The translations under genes were made by a program, and so were the position numbers. From assembly GCF_036173065.1 (NCBI RefSeq), contig NZ_CP108041.1, positions 1,922,001-1,986,000 on the forward strand: a DNA stretch of 64,000 nucleotides, given 5' to 3'. The notes under the pieces are model-generated. The model was not told the DNA's origin. It worked only from the letters and a program-made list of their open reading frames with translations, and searched no databases. Positions 1 to 9,015 of this stretch are shown here, one piece after another. The DNA comes from Rhodococcus sp. NBC_00297. GTDB lineage: Bacteria; Actinomycetota; Actinomycetes; Mycobacteriales; Mycobacteriaceae. Positions within the stretch are counted from its first letter, which is position 1. Every line of letters starts with the position of its first letter.

Positions 1-354
1 CTGGAGATGCGTCAGGACGTCGCGACGGAACCCTGCAGCGAGGCGCAGATCCAGGTCGACGTCGACGACGCGGGACGTCCCGGCGAAGAACGCGTCGAGC
101 CCGCGGACCACCGGGTCGAGCCGGGCCGGCGCTCGGAGCACCCGCGGACTGATGCGGGTGGCCAGCGTCTGCAGGACCGTGTCGTGGTTCTCGACGTCGA
201 AGGCCACGCGCACGACACCTCGCTCGGTGGCCGCCACGAGGAGCGTGCCGACGGGTGAGTCGAGGGTGCGGTACGCGACGTCGAGCAGTCCTTCCTCGGC
301 GGCGCGGTGCGTCAGTCGCTCGTGGAGCGCGGTCAGTTCGGCGGCGGTGGTCAC
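1..354 (-). CDS. ogt: Methylated-DNA--protein-cysteine methyltransferase, 3' end outside window (partial)
   Basis: Reading the minus strand from a GTG at 354 gives 118 open codons up to the window edge. The translation (LDSPVGTLLVAATERGVVRV, later LDAFFAGTSR) matches the N-terminal ribonuclease-like domain of Ogt/MGMT suicide repair proteins, which move O6-alkyl groups from guanine to a cysteine. The active-site PCHR motif would lie beyond the left edge, so activity cannot be judged. The start overlaps the sigma-factor stop by four bases (GTGA, 351-354), so the two are translationally coupled and probably co-regulated. The partner sigma factor suggests a stress-controlled repair operon, which is inference. 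Confidence 0.88.
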   Translation of the reverse strand, partial: MTTAAELTALHERLTHRAAEEGLLDVAYRTLDSPVGTLLVAATERGVVRVAFDVENHDTVLQTLATRISPRVLRAPARLDPVVRGLDAFFAGTSRVVDVDLDLRLAAGFRRDVLTHLQ

Positions 355-818
355 AGCAGCTCACTCCTCGTGGTCGTGCGGCGTAGCGTCGCGATGCCGT
401 CGGCACATGCACGCCGGGCGGCTGTGGTCGAATTACCCAGCAGCGCAGCGACGTCCGCATGAGGGAGCCCCCCGATGTGGTGGTACGCGACGGCCAGTCG
501 CTGAGTGTCGGGCAGGGCCGCGACCGCGGACCACAGGGCGTGGTTCTCGTCGGGCACCATCGTGGCGACGTCCGGAACGGAGTCGGTGGGCACGGGCCGG
601 CGAGCTGCCGCGCGATGAACGTCGACGGCCTTGCGGTGCGCGATGGTCACCAGCCAGGCCTGCACGTTCGCGTCCTCGGGCAGATCGGGGTACGCCCGGA
701 GTGCGGCGAGGAAGGTCTCCGACCACGCGTCGTCGGCGTCGACGGGACCGACCACGGCGCGACAGACCCGCAGCACCACGGGGCCGTGGGTGGCCACGAC
801 GGTCTCGAACGGAAGCAT
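351..818 (-). CDS. ECF-type RNA polymerase sigma factor
   Basis: A 155-residue sigma-70 family protein. Region 2 covers about residues 1-75 (ETVVATHGPVVLRVCRAV, then DDAWSETFLAALRAYPDL and an AWLVTIAHRKAVDVHR segment). Region 4 covers about 100-150 (LPDTQRLAVAYHHIGGLPHA, a helix-turn-helix). Region 3 is missing, as in ECF factors. The reading frame stays open upstream to 893, but the sequence before ATG 818 is low-complexity arginine/serine, so 818 (or the adjacent GTG 821) is the likelier start; no clear Shine-Dalgarno is visible. It is coupled to ogt downstream. No anti-sigma gene lies next to it in the window. Confidence 0.85.
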   Translation of the reverse strand: MLPFETVVATHGPVVLRVCRAVVGPVDADDAWSETFLAALRAYPDLPEDANVQAWLVTIAHRKAVDVHRAAARRPVPTDSVPDVATMVPDENHALWSAVAALPDTQRLAVAYHHIGGLPHADVAALLGNSTTAARRACADGIATLRRTTTRSELL

Positions 819-911
819 CACGATCAGTAAACGCGTGAGGGCGGCGGAACGTGAGAATCCACGGGATCGCGAGGTGCAACGAGCTGCGTGCACACCCCCT
901 GCGTCAACCGC

Positions 912-941
912 ACACCCCCTCCAGCCTGCGGCAACGGGTGT
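912..941. repeat. 30-bp dispersed repeat with inverted ends, copy 1
   Basis: A 30-base unit beginning ACACCC and ending GGGTGT (inverted ends) with the interior CTCCAGCCTGCGGCAAC. Extra half-units CACACCCCcT sit at 891-900 and 963-972. A second unit of exactly the same length and nearly the same interior is at 50711-50740. Both lie in intergenic DNA beside gene ends. Confidence 0.7.
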
Positions 942-1009
942 TCACCACACGCCGGCCGTGTGCACACCCCTTCCAGCCGGCCACCGCACCAGCGCGCGCA
1001 CCCCGACAC

Positions 1010-1861
1010 TCAGCAGGGGCTGGGGACCCGATCGGCGTAGGACCGGTCGAGCCCGCGCTGCACCATCCACAGTGCGCGGGGGTCGGTGGTCAGTTCCATG
1101 TGCCCGGCGGTGTTGCTCGGGCAGCCGTCCTGCACCCAGACGTTGTCCACGGTCGCGCCCGGGCCCGCGGCGAGGAAGGTGTTCTCGGGCGGCGTGGAGA
1201 CGGTGTCCGCGCGGGTGGCGATCACGGTGTAGTCGACGCCCGGGACGGTGTCGCCGCCCGCGTTGAGCACGTCGAGGAACGACGAGCCGACCATCTGCTG
1301 GACGAACGACGGTCCGACGGCCGCGGCGGCGACCTCGCCGACCGGCAGTCCGAACTGCTGCGCGAGCGATCCGACGAGCTGCCCCGCCGAGAACGTGGTG
1401 CCGTGATTGGTGGCGCCGAGGGTGACGAGGGTGTGCACGGCGTCGGCTCCACCTTCGAACTTCAGGTACTGACGCGCCACGACACCGCCCTGGGAGTGCC
1501 CGACGACGTCCACGTCGGCTGCGCCGGTGCGTGATCGGACGTCGTCGACGAAGGCACGCAGCTCTCGCGCGGACGTGGCGATGTCGTCGCCGCCGTAGGT
1601 CTGCAGCAGGTTCTCGCCGGGCTCGGCGCGGTAGCCGTACTCGAGTGTGAAGACGCAGTAGCCCTCCGCCTCGAGCTGCGGAGTGAGGGTGGACCAGGTG
1701 TCCGGACCGTCGACCCAGGTGCCGTGCACCAGCACGACGGGACGGGGATGCTCGGGTGAGCAGGAGCCGGCGGTGTCGGCCGCGGCCGGACCGGCGCCGA
1801 GAGGTGCGGTGCCCACGGCCACGGCGAGTGCCGTCGCCGCCGTCAGAAGTGCCCGTCTCAT
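1010..1861 (-). CDS. Secreted lipase/esterase, alpha/beta hydrolase
   Basis: A 283-residue exported hydrolase. Residues 1-32 form a Sec signal peptide (MRRALLTAATALAVAVG, cleavage after AAADT or nearby). VVLVHGTWVDGPDTW is the oxyanion-hole loop and VVGHSQGGVVARQYL carries the nucleophile serine in GHSQG. This is the layout of actinobacterial triacylglycerol lipases/esterases of the class 2 (LipA/EstA) type. The closing part (TAGHMELTTDPRALWMV) supplies a plausible catalytic histidine. ATG 1861 is chosen because the signal peptide starts there; the longer frame upstream is not protein-like. It stands alone on the minus strand. Substrate is not deducible. Confidence 0.88.
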   Translation of the reverse strand: MRRALLTAATALAVAVGTAPLGAGPAAADTAGSCSPEHPRPVVLVHGTWVDGPDTWSTLTPQLEAEGYCVFTLEYGYRAEPGENLLQTYGGDDIATSARELRAFVDDVRSRTGAADVDVVGHSQGGVVARQYLKFEGGADAVHTLVTLGATNHGTTFSAGQLVGSLAQQFGLPVGEVAAAAVGPSFVQQMVGSSFLDVLNAGGDTVPGVDYTVIATRADTVSTPPENTFLAAGPGATVDNVWVQDGCPSNTAGHMELTTDPRALWMVQRGLDRSYADRVPSPC

Positions 1862-1908
1862 GCCCTCATCGTATCCGAGCGTGTTACTGGTGTGACGGAT
1901 GGGACTCG

Positions 1909-2694
1909 TCAGTCGCCTTCCGGTCCGAGCGAGATACCGCGGCCGATCAACCACAGTTCGGGATCCACGTGCTTGTCCGCGACGACGGTCTCGAAGTGCA
2001 GGTGCGGCCCGGTGGAGTCGCCGCGGTTCCCCATCGTCGCGATCTGCTGCCCCGCCGCGACCCGCTGACCGGCCACCGCGACCAGGGTGTCCACGTGACC
2101 GTAGATGGACACGGTGCCGTCGTCGTGTCGCACGCGCACCCACAACCCGAAGCCGCTCGCAGGGCCGGCCTCGATCACCTGACCGTCCGCCACCGACAGG
2201 ATCGGTGTGCCGATCGGGCCGGCGATGTCGATTCCGTTGTGCATCGTTCCCCACCGCGGGCCGAAACCGGACGTGTACGTGCCGCGAGCCGGTGAGGCGT
2301 AGCTACCGATGCGGGCGCCGATCACGGCCGGGGGCAGCTCGTACAGTCGGCGATCCTTCTCCTCGGCGCTCGCCGCCGTCGAGAGCACGGCGATCGCGGC
2401 CGCGTACTCCTCCTCCGCCGTGGCGCGGTTGACCTTCGCGATCTGGCGCAGCGGGCCCAGGTTGCGCTCCGGTTCCGCCAGGAAGCTCGGCCGCAGGTCC
2501 GCAGCGGGAGCGGCGACCGCCCCGACGGCCGGTTCCTCGGCCGTCGGCCGGGTCAGGTGGAACACGAGCACCGCGACGGCGAGCACGAGCACGATGGCCA
2601 GCGCCTGCGCCGAGACGGTCCGCACCGGAACGGTCGCAGGCGTCGTCACGGGCGGCCGATCGGCCGCCCGTGAGCGCGAGAGCAACTGAACCAC
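1909..2694 (-). CDS. Membrane-anchored M23 family metallopeptidase
   Basis: 261 residues: a short cytoplasmic head, one transmembrane helix at about 29-47 (QALAIVLVLAVAVLVFHL), a linker, and a C-terminal LytM/M23 domain. The zinc site is readable: H152 and D156 in HNGIDIAG, and H231/H233 in GPHLHFE, with H200 in YGHVD as the additional catalytic histidine. All residues expected for an active peptidoglycan endopeptidase are present, unlike the degenerate LytM activators. It probably cleaves cell-wall peptide cross-links outside the membrane. It sits 47 bases upstream of the lipase gene on the same strand. Confidence 0.9.
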   Translation of the reverse strand: MVQLLSRSRAADRPPVTTPATVPVRTVSAQALAIVLVLAVAVLVFHLTRPTAEEPAVGAVAAPAADLRPSFLAEPERNLGPLRQIAKVNRATAEEEYAAAIAVLSTAASAEEKDRRLYELPPAVIGARIGSYASPARGTYTSGFGPRWGTMHNGIDIAGPIGTPILSVADGQVIEAGPASGFGLWVRVRHDDGTVSIYGHVDTLVAVAGQRVAAGQQIATMGNRGDSTGPHLHFETVVADKHVDPELWLIGRGISLGPEGD

Positions 2695-2756
2695 CGGAGG
2701 AACGCTACCGCTCGGTAAGTCCTCCCGGACCGAGATTCACCGCGCCGGTCGACGCA

Positions 2757-4472
2757 TCAGTCCCCGAGGCGGAGCGGGGCGATGCTCTCGAAGACGTCGC
2801 CCGGCCCGGGATTGTCCGGATGTGTCGATCCGCCGAGGTGGTTCATGACTCCCCACACCGCGTTGAGCGCGGTCTGGATGGCGCCCTCGGCCCATCCCGC
2901 CGTCCACGAGATGTCGTCGCCGGCGAGGAAGATCCCGCGATGCCGGGGGGCGAGCTCGTCCTGCACGAAGTGCGAGAACAGGCGTTCCTGATAGCGATAG
3001 TGGCCGGGCAGGTTGGCCTTGAAGGCACCCATGAAGTGTCGCTCGGTCTCCCACGACAGCGTCACCGGATCGGAGACGATGTGGCTGCGGAAGTCCACCC
3101 CGGGATAGATCTCCTCGAGCGATCCCAGCATCAGCGTCAACCGCTCGTCGGGTGAGAGCGGCAGCAGCTTCAGCGAGTCGTCGCTCCACGTGTACGACAG
3201 ACAGATCACGCCGGGCCGATCGTCGCCGTGATCGAGGAGATACGTTCCCCGACTCAACCGGTCGGTGAGGGTCATGCTGACCAGTTCCCTCCCCGTCTCG
3301 GGGTCGACGTCCTTCCAGAACGGTCGGTCCACGAGCACGAACACCTTGGTCGACCCCATGTAGTGGGTGCGTTCGACGGCCGTCCAGTGATCGATGGGCA
3401 GCAGGTCGTCGTCGGTGTCGATCGTGTTGAGGAGCATCCAGCTCTGCGCGGTCACGACGACCGAGGCGAACTCGTCCGTCCGGCCCGAGGAGTCGGTCAC
3501 CGCGAAGGTGTGGTCGCCGGTGGCGTCGTCGGTCCGTCGCCGGATCTCCGTGACACCCGGGCGGGGTGTGCCGCCGTGCAGCGACGCGACCGAGGTGCCC
3601 GCCGGCCAGTGCGCCGCGTCCGACACGGCCTCCGACCACAGACCACGTGGCAGGCGGCTGGATCCGCCGACGATGCCGCGGTGGTGATCGTCCGCCTCCG
3701 TGGCCACGACGCGCAGGATCTCGAGTATCGAGTTCGGGAAGTCGGTGTCCCAGCCACCGGTGCCGAAACCGACCTGCCCGAACAGCTCTCGACGCGCGAA
3801 CGACGCGAAGTGGGGGGATCCGACGAGGAACCCGTAGAACGTCGTGTCGTCGAGTCGCACCACGAGGTCGTTCCAGATGCGCTTCACCGCCGCCGCGTCC
3901 CGGGCGCGGATGGCGCGCTGGAGAGGGACGAGTTCGGACTGTTCCTCGAGCGTGCGCTGCCACGCCCTGGCCACCTCGGCGTACTCGTCGGGGAGATCGG
4001 TCAGCTGCCGCGCGTAGTGACTGGTGCCCTTGAGGTCGATGACGGTGCTGGGCGTCGCCTCGGCGAGCGGGTTGGGGAACGGGGTGGTCTCGATGCCGAG
4101 GTGGTCGAGGTAGTGGAACAGGGCGGTGGACGACGGCGGGAACCGCATCGCGCCCATCTCGGCGACCGTGTCCTCGTGCCCCTCGAACGGGACCGAGTGC
4201 ATGCGGCCGCCGATCCACCCCGCCTCGTACACCACGGGTTCGAGTCCCATCCGCAGCAGCTCCCGGGCGGCGACGGTGCCGGCGAGACCGGCACCGACGA
4301 TGGCGACGCGGGTGCCGCGGCGCTCCGGAGGGACCGACCCGAGCCCGGCCGGGTGCGCGACGAAATCGTCGTAGGCGAAGGGGAAGTCGGGGCCGAACAT
4401 GGTGACCGGCTGCTCACGGTCCCCTGCTGATCGCTCGTGGACCGAGCTGTCGGGAGTGACGGGCGTGGTCAT
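2757..4472 (-). CDS. FAD-dependent L-amino-acid / monoamine oxidase
   Basis: 571 residues of the flavin amine oxidase superfamily. The Rossmann FAD motif is GAGLAG at about 60-65, followed by E83 and GGR at 88-90. The C-terminal FAD-contacting part reads GIFLAGDDISWTAGWAEGAI. The N-terminal stretch MFGPDFPFAYDDFVAHPAG resembles the L-amino-acid oxidase of Rhodococcus opacus. It would deaminate an amino acid or amine oxidatively to the keto product, NH3 and H2O2. The start overlaps the stop of the XRE-cupin regulator (ATGA 4469-4472), so both are in one operon, and the gene is divergent from an arginase-family hydrolase. Arginine as substrate is an inference from that neighbour. Confidence 0.87.
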   Translation of the reverse strand: MTTPVTPDSSVHERSAGDREQPVTMFGPDFPFAYDDFVAHPAGLGSVPPERRGTRVAIVGAGLAGTVAARELLRMGLEPVVYEAGWIGGRMHSVPFEGHEDTVAEMGAMRFPPSSTALFHYLDHLGIETTPFPNPLAEATPSTVIDLKGTSHYARQLTDLPDEYAEVARAWQRTLEEQSELVPLQRAIRARDAAAVKRIWNDLVVRLDDTTFYGFLVGSPHFASFARRELFGQVGFGTGGWDTDFPNSILEILRVVATEADDHHRGIVGGSSRLPRGLWSEAVSDAAHWPAGTSVASLHGGTPRPGVTEIRRRTDDATGDHTFAVTDSSGRTDEFASVVVTAQSWMLLNTIDTDDDLLPIDHWTAVERTHYMGSTKVFVLVDRPFWKDVDPETGRELVSMTLTDRLSRGTYLLDHGDDRPGVICLSYTWSDDSLKLLPLSPDERLTLMLGSLEEIYPGVDFRSHIVSDPVTLSWETERHFMGAFKANLPGHYRYQERLFSHFVQDELAPRHRGIFLAGDDISWTAGWAEGAIQTALNAVWGVMNHLGGSTHPDNPGPGDVFESIAPLRLGD

Positions 4473-5041
4473 GGGGTCGTCTCGATTCTGATTCTGTCGT
4501 GGCGGGATGGCAGGGACGGCGTCAAGACCCACAGCACCGTGGTGTCGACCTCCGCGCGGAAGCTGTGCCGACGACGAGGATCGAAGGTGAGCGCGTCACC
4601 GTCGTCGAGCTGCACGGTGCGCTCGTCGAGCGTCAGGATCAGCCGACCGGTGAGCACCAGGACGAACCCCACCTCGGCCGGCAGTTCGTACGACTCGTCG
4701 CCGCTGCCTCCTCCGCGCTCGATCCTGCCGTGGATGACCTGCACGCGCTGTTCGCCCGCCGGGGTCAGCAGGTACTCCGTCTGGGCATGACCCCCGAGGG
4801 CGATCGGGGGGTACTCGCCGGCGCGGACGACGTCGCCGTGCGGAACGTCGTCGAACAGCGACCCCATGGGAATCTCGAGCGCGTCGCACCAGCGCACCAG
4901 GACGGCGACGGACGCGGATGCGCGGTCGTTCTCGACCTTGGACAGGTATCCCTTGGTCACACCGACGGTCGACGCGAGCGCGTCGAGAGTGAGACGACGG
5001 GCGGCCCGGGCCTCCCGCAGCCGGTTTCCGATGGTGGACAC
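4469..5041 (-). CDS. XRE-family transcriptional regulator with C-terminal cupin domain
   Basis: 190 residues. Residues about 4-60 form an XRE helix-turn-helix (RLREARAARRLTLDALA, VTKGYLSKVEN). Residues about 110-185 are a cupin_2 barrel (GFVLVLTGRLILTLDERTVQ, DALTFDPRRRHSF). This is the PuuR-like architecture used to sense amines, amino acids or their catabolites. It precedes the oxidase gene in the same operon and is divergent from the agmatinase gene, so it most likely controls both directions from the 75-bp gap between them. Confidence 0.9.
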   Translation of the reverse strand: MSTIGNRLREARAARRLTLDALASTVGVTKGYLSKVENDRASASVAVLVRWCDALEIPMGSLFDDVPHGDVVRAGEYPPIALGGHAQTEYLLTPAGEQRVQVIHGRIERGGGSGDESYELPAEVGFVLVLTGRLILTLDERTVQLDDGDALTFDPRRRHSFRAEVDTTVLWVLTPSLPSRHDRIRIETTP

Positions 5042-5067
5042 GCCGCGATCATGCCCTGCTCCGCGTC

Positions 5068-5107
5068 AGGAAACAAGTGTTGACCAACCGCCTGAAGTGA
5101 GGAAACA
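5068..5107. promoter_or_regulatory. Divergent control region with direct repeats
   Basis: The gap between the regulator and the agmatinase gene holds two copies of AGGAAACA (5068-5075 and 5100-5107) in the same orientation, 32 bases apart. A TTGACC (5080-5085) that could be a -35 box for the agmatinase gene lies between them. Position and repetition suggest binding sites for the XRE-cupin protein; this is untested. Confidence 0.4.
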
Positions 5108-5116
5108 TCACTGCTC

Positions 5117-6058
5117 ATGACCGACATCAGGGGACCTCTGGACGGCTCGCGATACCCGCGGTACATGGAACCGTCGACCTTCGCGCGGCTGCCGCGACTC
5201 GACGAGGTCTCCCGGGCCGACGTGAGCATCGTCGGAGTGCCCTTCGACTCGGGCGTGAGCTACCGGCCGGGCGCGCGCTTCGGTCCCGGCCACATCCGCG
5301 CGTCGTCCAAACTGCTCCGGCCGTACAACCCCGCGCTGGACGTGTCGCCGTTCGCGCACCGCCAGGTGGCCGATGCCGGCGACATCGCGGTCAATCCGTT
5401 CGACATCGCCGAGGCACTGACGACCGTCGAGCACGCGATCACCGATCTGCGCAAGGACGGCAGCACGGTCCTCACTCTCGGTGGCGACCACACCATCGCG
5501 CTGCCGATCCTGCGCGCGCTGCACCGCGACCACGGGCCGATCGCCGTGTTGCACTTCGACGCCCACCTCGACACGTGGGACACGTACTTCGGTGCACCCT
5601 TCACGCACGGGACACCGTTCCGACGGGCCAGCGAGGAGGGGCTGATCGACCTCGAGCGGTCGCAGCACATCGGGATCCGCGGTCCGCTGTACGGCAAGAA
5701 GGACCTCGAGGACGACGCCGTCCTGGGGTTTCAGATCATCCGGTCCGACGACTACGAGACGGACGGGGTGGCCTCGATCGTCGAGCGGATGCGCCGCCGT
5801 CTCGACACGGGCCCGGTCTACGTCTCCGTGGACATCGACGTCCTCGACCCGGCCCACGCCCCGGGCACCGGCACACCCGAGGCGGGCGGCATGACGTCGC
5901 GGGAACTGCTGAACACCCTGCGCGGGCTGGTGGGAGCGAACATCGTCGGTGCGGACATCGTCGAGGTCGCGCCCGCGTACGACCACGCGGAGATCACCGG
6001 AATCGCCGCGTCACACGTGGCCTACGAGCTGCTGTCGGTGCTCGCGCTGGGATCGTAG
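5117..6058 (+). CDS. speB: Agmatinase / guanidinobutyrase (ureohydrolase family)
   Basis: A 313-residue arginase-superfamily enzyme with the complete binuclear manganese site: H125 (GGDHT), D148/H150/D152 (FDAHLD), and D239/D241 (VDIDVLDPA). It hydrolyses a guanidino compound to urea plus an amine. The family sequence does not separate agmatine from 4-guanidinobutyrate. The divergent oxidase makes guanidinobutyrate a real option, because arginine oxidation gives 2-keto-5-guanidinovalerate, which peroxide decarboxylates to 4-guanidinobutyrate. The gene symbol is by family only. The 3' end overlaps the convergent dedA-like gene by 37 bases. Confidence 0.87.
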   Translation: MTDIRGPLDGSRYPRYMEPSTFARLPRLDEVSRADVSIVGVPFDSGVSYRPGARFGPGHIRASSKLLRPYNPALDVSPFAHRQVADAGDIAVNPFDIAEALTTVEHAITDLRKDGSTVLTLGGDHTIALPILRALHRDHGPIAVLHFDAHLDTWDTYFGAPFTHGTPFRRASEEGLIDLERSQHIGIRGPLYGKKDLEDDAVLGFQIIRSDDYETDGVASIVERMRRRLDTGPVYVSVDIDVLDPAHAPGTGTPEAGGMTSRELLNTLRGLVGANIVGADIVEVAPAYDHAEITGIAASHVAYELLSVLALGS

Positions 6059-6675
6059 GCCCGCGCCGCGCCCTTCTCGGAGCGATGAGCCCGGACGCGC
6101 CACACGATCAGCGCGATCACCACCACCGCGACCACGATGATCGCCGCGTCCCGTCCCACCGTCTTCGCGACCTGTTCGTACGAGTTGCCGGCGACGAATC
6201 CGAGCACCACGAACCCCGTCCCCCAGACGAGCCCACCGAGTGCGTTGTACGCGAGGAACTTCGGGTACGGCATGCGCGACATCCCGGCCAACGCCGGCAT
6301 CACCGCTCGGAAGAAGGCGACGAACCGGCCGAGGAAGACGGCCGTCCCGCCCTTGCGCGCCAACAGGTCCCGCGCCTTGTCCAGCTTGTCGCGACGCTTG
6401 TCCAGAATCTTCATGGCCAACAGTCGTGGGCCGAAGTGCTTGCCGATCTCGAAGCCCACCGAGTCACCCACCACGGCCGCGACGACCACGACCGCCGCCA
6501 TCGCCACGACACTCACGTGGTCCTGACTCGCCGCGACACCGCCGATGACCGCGGCCGTCTCTCCCGGGATCACGAAACCGACGAAGATCGCGTCCTCGAG
6601 GAACACCAGCAGGAAGACGATGAGGAACACCCAGATCGGTGCGATGTCCAGCAGGCGCTCCATCACGGAAGTCAT
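6022..6675 (-). CDS. DedA family membrane protein
   Basis: 217 residues with several transmembrane helices and the DedA/VTT signatures: the re-entrant loop [16 protein letters not shown], then [20 protein letters not shown] (the conserved FGRF..G/R.....G motif). Relatives are lipid scramblase or flippase-like proteins that affect undecaprenyl-phosphate or phospholipid recycling and membrane homeostasis. ATG 6675 is chosen from the point where the family homology starts. A CATCAT hexamer six bases before the ATG would allow a leaderless transcript. The tail is positively charged and cytosolic. Confidence 0.87.
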   Translation of the reverse strand: MTSVMERLLDIAPIWVFLIVFLLVFLEDAIFVGFVIPGETAAVIGGVAASQDHVSVVAMAAVVVVAAVVGDSVGFEIGKHFGPRLLAMKILDKRRDKLDKARDLLARKGGTAVFLGRFVAFFRAVMPALAGMSRMPYPKFLAYNALGGLVWGTGFVVLGFVAGNSYEQVAKTVGRDAAIIVVAVVVIALIVWRVRAHRSEKGAARAYDPSASTDSSS

Positions 6676-6715
6676 ACGACCATGATGGCCCACAACCAGT
6701 GAATCGAGGTTCGAT

Positions 6716-7174
6716 GTGGCTCCACGCAATCCGCACGCCATCGCGGACGGCATGATCGTGCGCAGTGTCACACGCCCGGATCGGGTCTTCCGGGTCAGCG
6801 GAAATCCCGGCGGGACTCGGGTCAATTTCGTGGCGCTGTCGCCGGGCACGCGCACCGTGGTGAACGGCAGCCCTCGCAACTACCGTCCCGAGACACCGGC
6901 CGAGGAGTTCGAGCGACTCGCGGACGCCGGGCGGGACGACGTGATCGAGGACGTCCGTCGGACCGAGCCGGCCGACGACGAATCGGCGGGTACGAGCGCC
7001 GTGGCGGACGAGCCGACAGACGACGATTCCGTCGCCACACTGTGCGTACGCATGCAGGATGCCGTCGCGCGCGTCGCCGACGGCGAGTGCGACCCGGACG
7101 ACGCCGCCGCGATCGTCAGCGCCGCGGCCGCGCTCAATGCCGCCGTGATCGCGGAGCACGCACGCCGCGGTTGA
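6716..7174 (+). CDS. Hypothetical protein
   Basis: 152 residues from a GTG at 6716 (an internal ATG at 6752 is possible). Codon use matches real genes here, with G/C at nearly every third position. Residues 10-60 are basic with several beta-strand-like segments (GMIVRSVTRPDRVFRVSG). Residues 65-105 are strongly acidic, and the last 45 residues form alanine-rich helices (VATLCVRMQDAVARVADGEC). No recognised domain. It is divergent from the DedA gene with a 40-bp gap. Confidence 0.62.
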   Translation: MAPRNPHAIADGMIVRSVTRPDRVFRVSGNPGGTRVNFVALSPGTRTVVNGSPRNYRPETPAEEFERLADAGRDDVIEDVRRTEPADDESAGTSAVADEPTDDDSVATLCVRMQDAVARVADGECDPDDAAAIVSAAAALNAAVIAEHARRG

Positions 7175-7374
7175 GCCCACGACACGAAGAACCCCACCGG
7201 TGCGCAGGCACACAGTGGGGGTCTCCGAGACATCGGCGGGCTTCTTCACTCGACGGCTCTGGCACTTCGTGATGTCCGGACAACACGAGTACCTGATGCT
7301 TGCGATACCCGCTGGCCACCGAACTCAACCGGAGTCGCTGCTGGTGTCCCCGCGTCGTGCGATGATTCTCAACC

Positions 7375-8187
7375 GTGGAGAGCAGGGACAGCGCCGTGGC
7401 GGCGACAGCGGACTCGGAGCGCGCGGAGGCGGACGAGTCGACGTCGCGTGCGGCGGAGTTGGTCACCGAAGTGGCCACCGGGTCGGTCGCTCCCCGTCGA
7501 CTCGCGGCCATGCTGAGCGTGGTCGGCGGCAGCGTCCGCGACGACGACCATCTGGCGGTGCTGCTGAAGCGCACCGCGGAGATCGCACACGAGGCCGTCG
7601 ACGGTGCGTCCAGCGTCGGTGTGAGCATCCTGTTCGGCGGCCTGACGTACACGGCCGTGCACACCGACGACCGCACGCTCGAGGTCGACCGCCATCAGTA
7701 CGAGATCGGTGAGGGTCCGTGCCTCGAGGCCGCCCGGACCGGGGAGATCGTGCGCGTCGACGTCGATGCGGCGCAGCAGCGCTGGCCGGAGTTCGTACAC
7801 GCTGCCCGCGAGGAGGGCGTGCGCTCGTTCCTCGCCGCGCCCCTGCACACCGCCGACATGAAGCTCGGATCGTTCAACCTGTACGGCACCGCCCCCGACG
7901 CGTTCGGGTCGATCGACGAGTCGATCCTCGAGCTGCTGACGTCCACCGTGTCCACGGCGATCGGCGACTACGCGCGCGTGCGGTCGGCCCGCGAGGTCGC
8001 GTCGGGCCTGCAGGACGCACTCGAGCACCGCGCCCCCATCGAGCAGGCCAAGGGCATTCTCATGGCGCTGCACGGCGTCGACAGCGACACCGCGTTCGGC
8101 ATGCTGTCCGCGGAGTCACAGCGTGCCAACCGCAAGCTCCGTGACATCGCCCGCGACTTCGTGGAGAGCGTCTCGCGCGGCGAGTGA
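7375..8187 (+). CDS. GAF and ANTAR domain RNA-binding antiterminator
   Basis: 270 residues. A GAF sensor domain spans about 50-195 (YEIGEGPCLEAARTGEIVRV and RSFLAAPLHTADMKLGSFNL are typical) and an ANTAR domain fills about 205-265 (HRAPIEQAKGILMALHGVDS ... FGMLSAESQRANRKLRDIA). ANTAR proteins bind paired hexanucleotide RNA loops and prevent transcription termination. The GAF domain probably senses a small ligand or redox state. The GTG at 7375 follows a GATTCT hexamer at a distance that would suit a leaderless start. It runs toward the dehydrogenase gene with no bases between the stops. Its RNA target is unknown. Confidence 0.9.
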   Translation: MESRDSAVAATADSERAEADESTSRAAELVTEVATGSVAPRRLAAMLSVVGGSVRDDDHLAVLLKRTAEIAHEAVDGASSVGVSILFGGLTYTAVHTDDRTLEVDRHQYEIGEGPCLEAARTGEIVRVDVDAAQQRWPEFVHAAREEGVRSFLAAPLHTADMKLGSFNLYGTAPDAFGSIDESILELLTSTVSTAIGDYARVRSAREVASGLQDALEHRAPIEQAKGILMALHGVDSDTAFGMLSAESQRANRKLRDIARDFVESVSRGE

Positions 8188-8934
8188 TCAGCTCGCGCTC
8201 CAGCCGCCGTCCATCGTGTACGACGCGCCGGTGATCATCGATGCCTCGTCTCCGACGAGGAAGGACACCAGTGCGGCCACCTCCTCCGGCTCCACCATCC
8301 GCTTGATCGCACTCTCGGTCAGCAGCACCTTCTCGAGCACCTCGGACTCGTCGATGCCGTGGACGCGCGCCTGATCGGCGATCTGCTTCTCCACGAGGGG
8401 TGTTCGCACGTAGCCGGGGTTGACGCAGTTGCTGCGGACGCCCCGCTCGGCGCCTTCGAGAGCGGTGACCTTCGACAGTCCCTCCAGCGCGTGCTTCGCC
8501 GTGACGTACGCCGACTTGTTGGCCGATGCCCGGATGCCGTGCACGGACGACATGTTGACGATGCGTCCGTACCCGGACTCGTACATGTGCGGCAGAGCGG
8601 CACGCACCAGCAGGAACGGTGCCTCCACCATGAGTGTCAGGATGCGGCGGAACATCACCGGGTCGAAGTCCTCGATCGGCGACACGTGCTGGATTCCCGC
8701 GTTGTTCACCAGGATGTCGGTATCGAGGGTGAGGTCCGCGAGCGCGTCGACGTCGGAGAGATCCACCTGCCACGCGTCTCCCCCGATCTCGTGTGCCAGC
8801 GCCGTGGCGGCGTCACCGTCGAGGTCGGCGACGGTGACCCGGGCGCCGTTCGCCGCGAGGGCGCGGGCGATCGCGGCCCCGATTCCGCTGGCACCACCGG
8901 TGATGAGAGCCGATCGTCCTGTGAGGTCCGTCAT
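8188..8934 (-). CDS. 3-Hydroxybutyrate dehydrogenase (SDR)
   Basis: A 248-residue classical short-chain dehydrogenase: TGGASGIG near 12-19, NNAG at 77-80, and the catalytic Ser129/130, Tyr143 and Lys147 in SAYVTAKHALEG. The segments CVNPGYVRTPLVEKQI and ITGASYTMDGGWSAS are typical of D-3-hydroxybutyrate dehydrogenases, which interconvert 3-hydroxybutyrate and acetoacetate with NAD in ketone body or polyhydroxybutyrate use. ATG 8934 follows a CAGACT hexamer by seven bases (leaderless type). The stop abuts that of the convergent GAF-ANTAR gene. Confidence 0.88.
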   Translation of the reverse strand: MTDLTGRSALITGGASGIGAAIARALAANGARVTVADLDGDAATALAHEIGGDAWQVDLSDVDALADLTLDTDILVNNAGIQHVSPIEDFDPVMFRRILTLMVEAPFLLVRAALPHMYESGYGRIVNMSSVHGIRASANKSAYVTAKHALEGLSKVTALEGAERGVRSNCVNPGYVRTPLVEKQIADQARVHGIDESEVLEKVLLTESAIKRMVEPEEVAALVSFLVGDEASMITGASYTMDGGWSAS

Positions 8935-9015
8935 GGTCACGAGTCTGTGCCCGTCGCGCTCCGTCTTCAATGACGACCTGCGCACCCGCTTCCTGCACAA
9001 GTGCAGACTGGACCC

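Noticed and set aside
7189..7222. Possible terminator after the 6716 gene (CCCCAC ... GTGGGGG)
   Set aside because: The stem has a bulge, a long loop and no T-run, so it is too weak to report as a feature.
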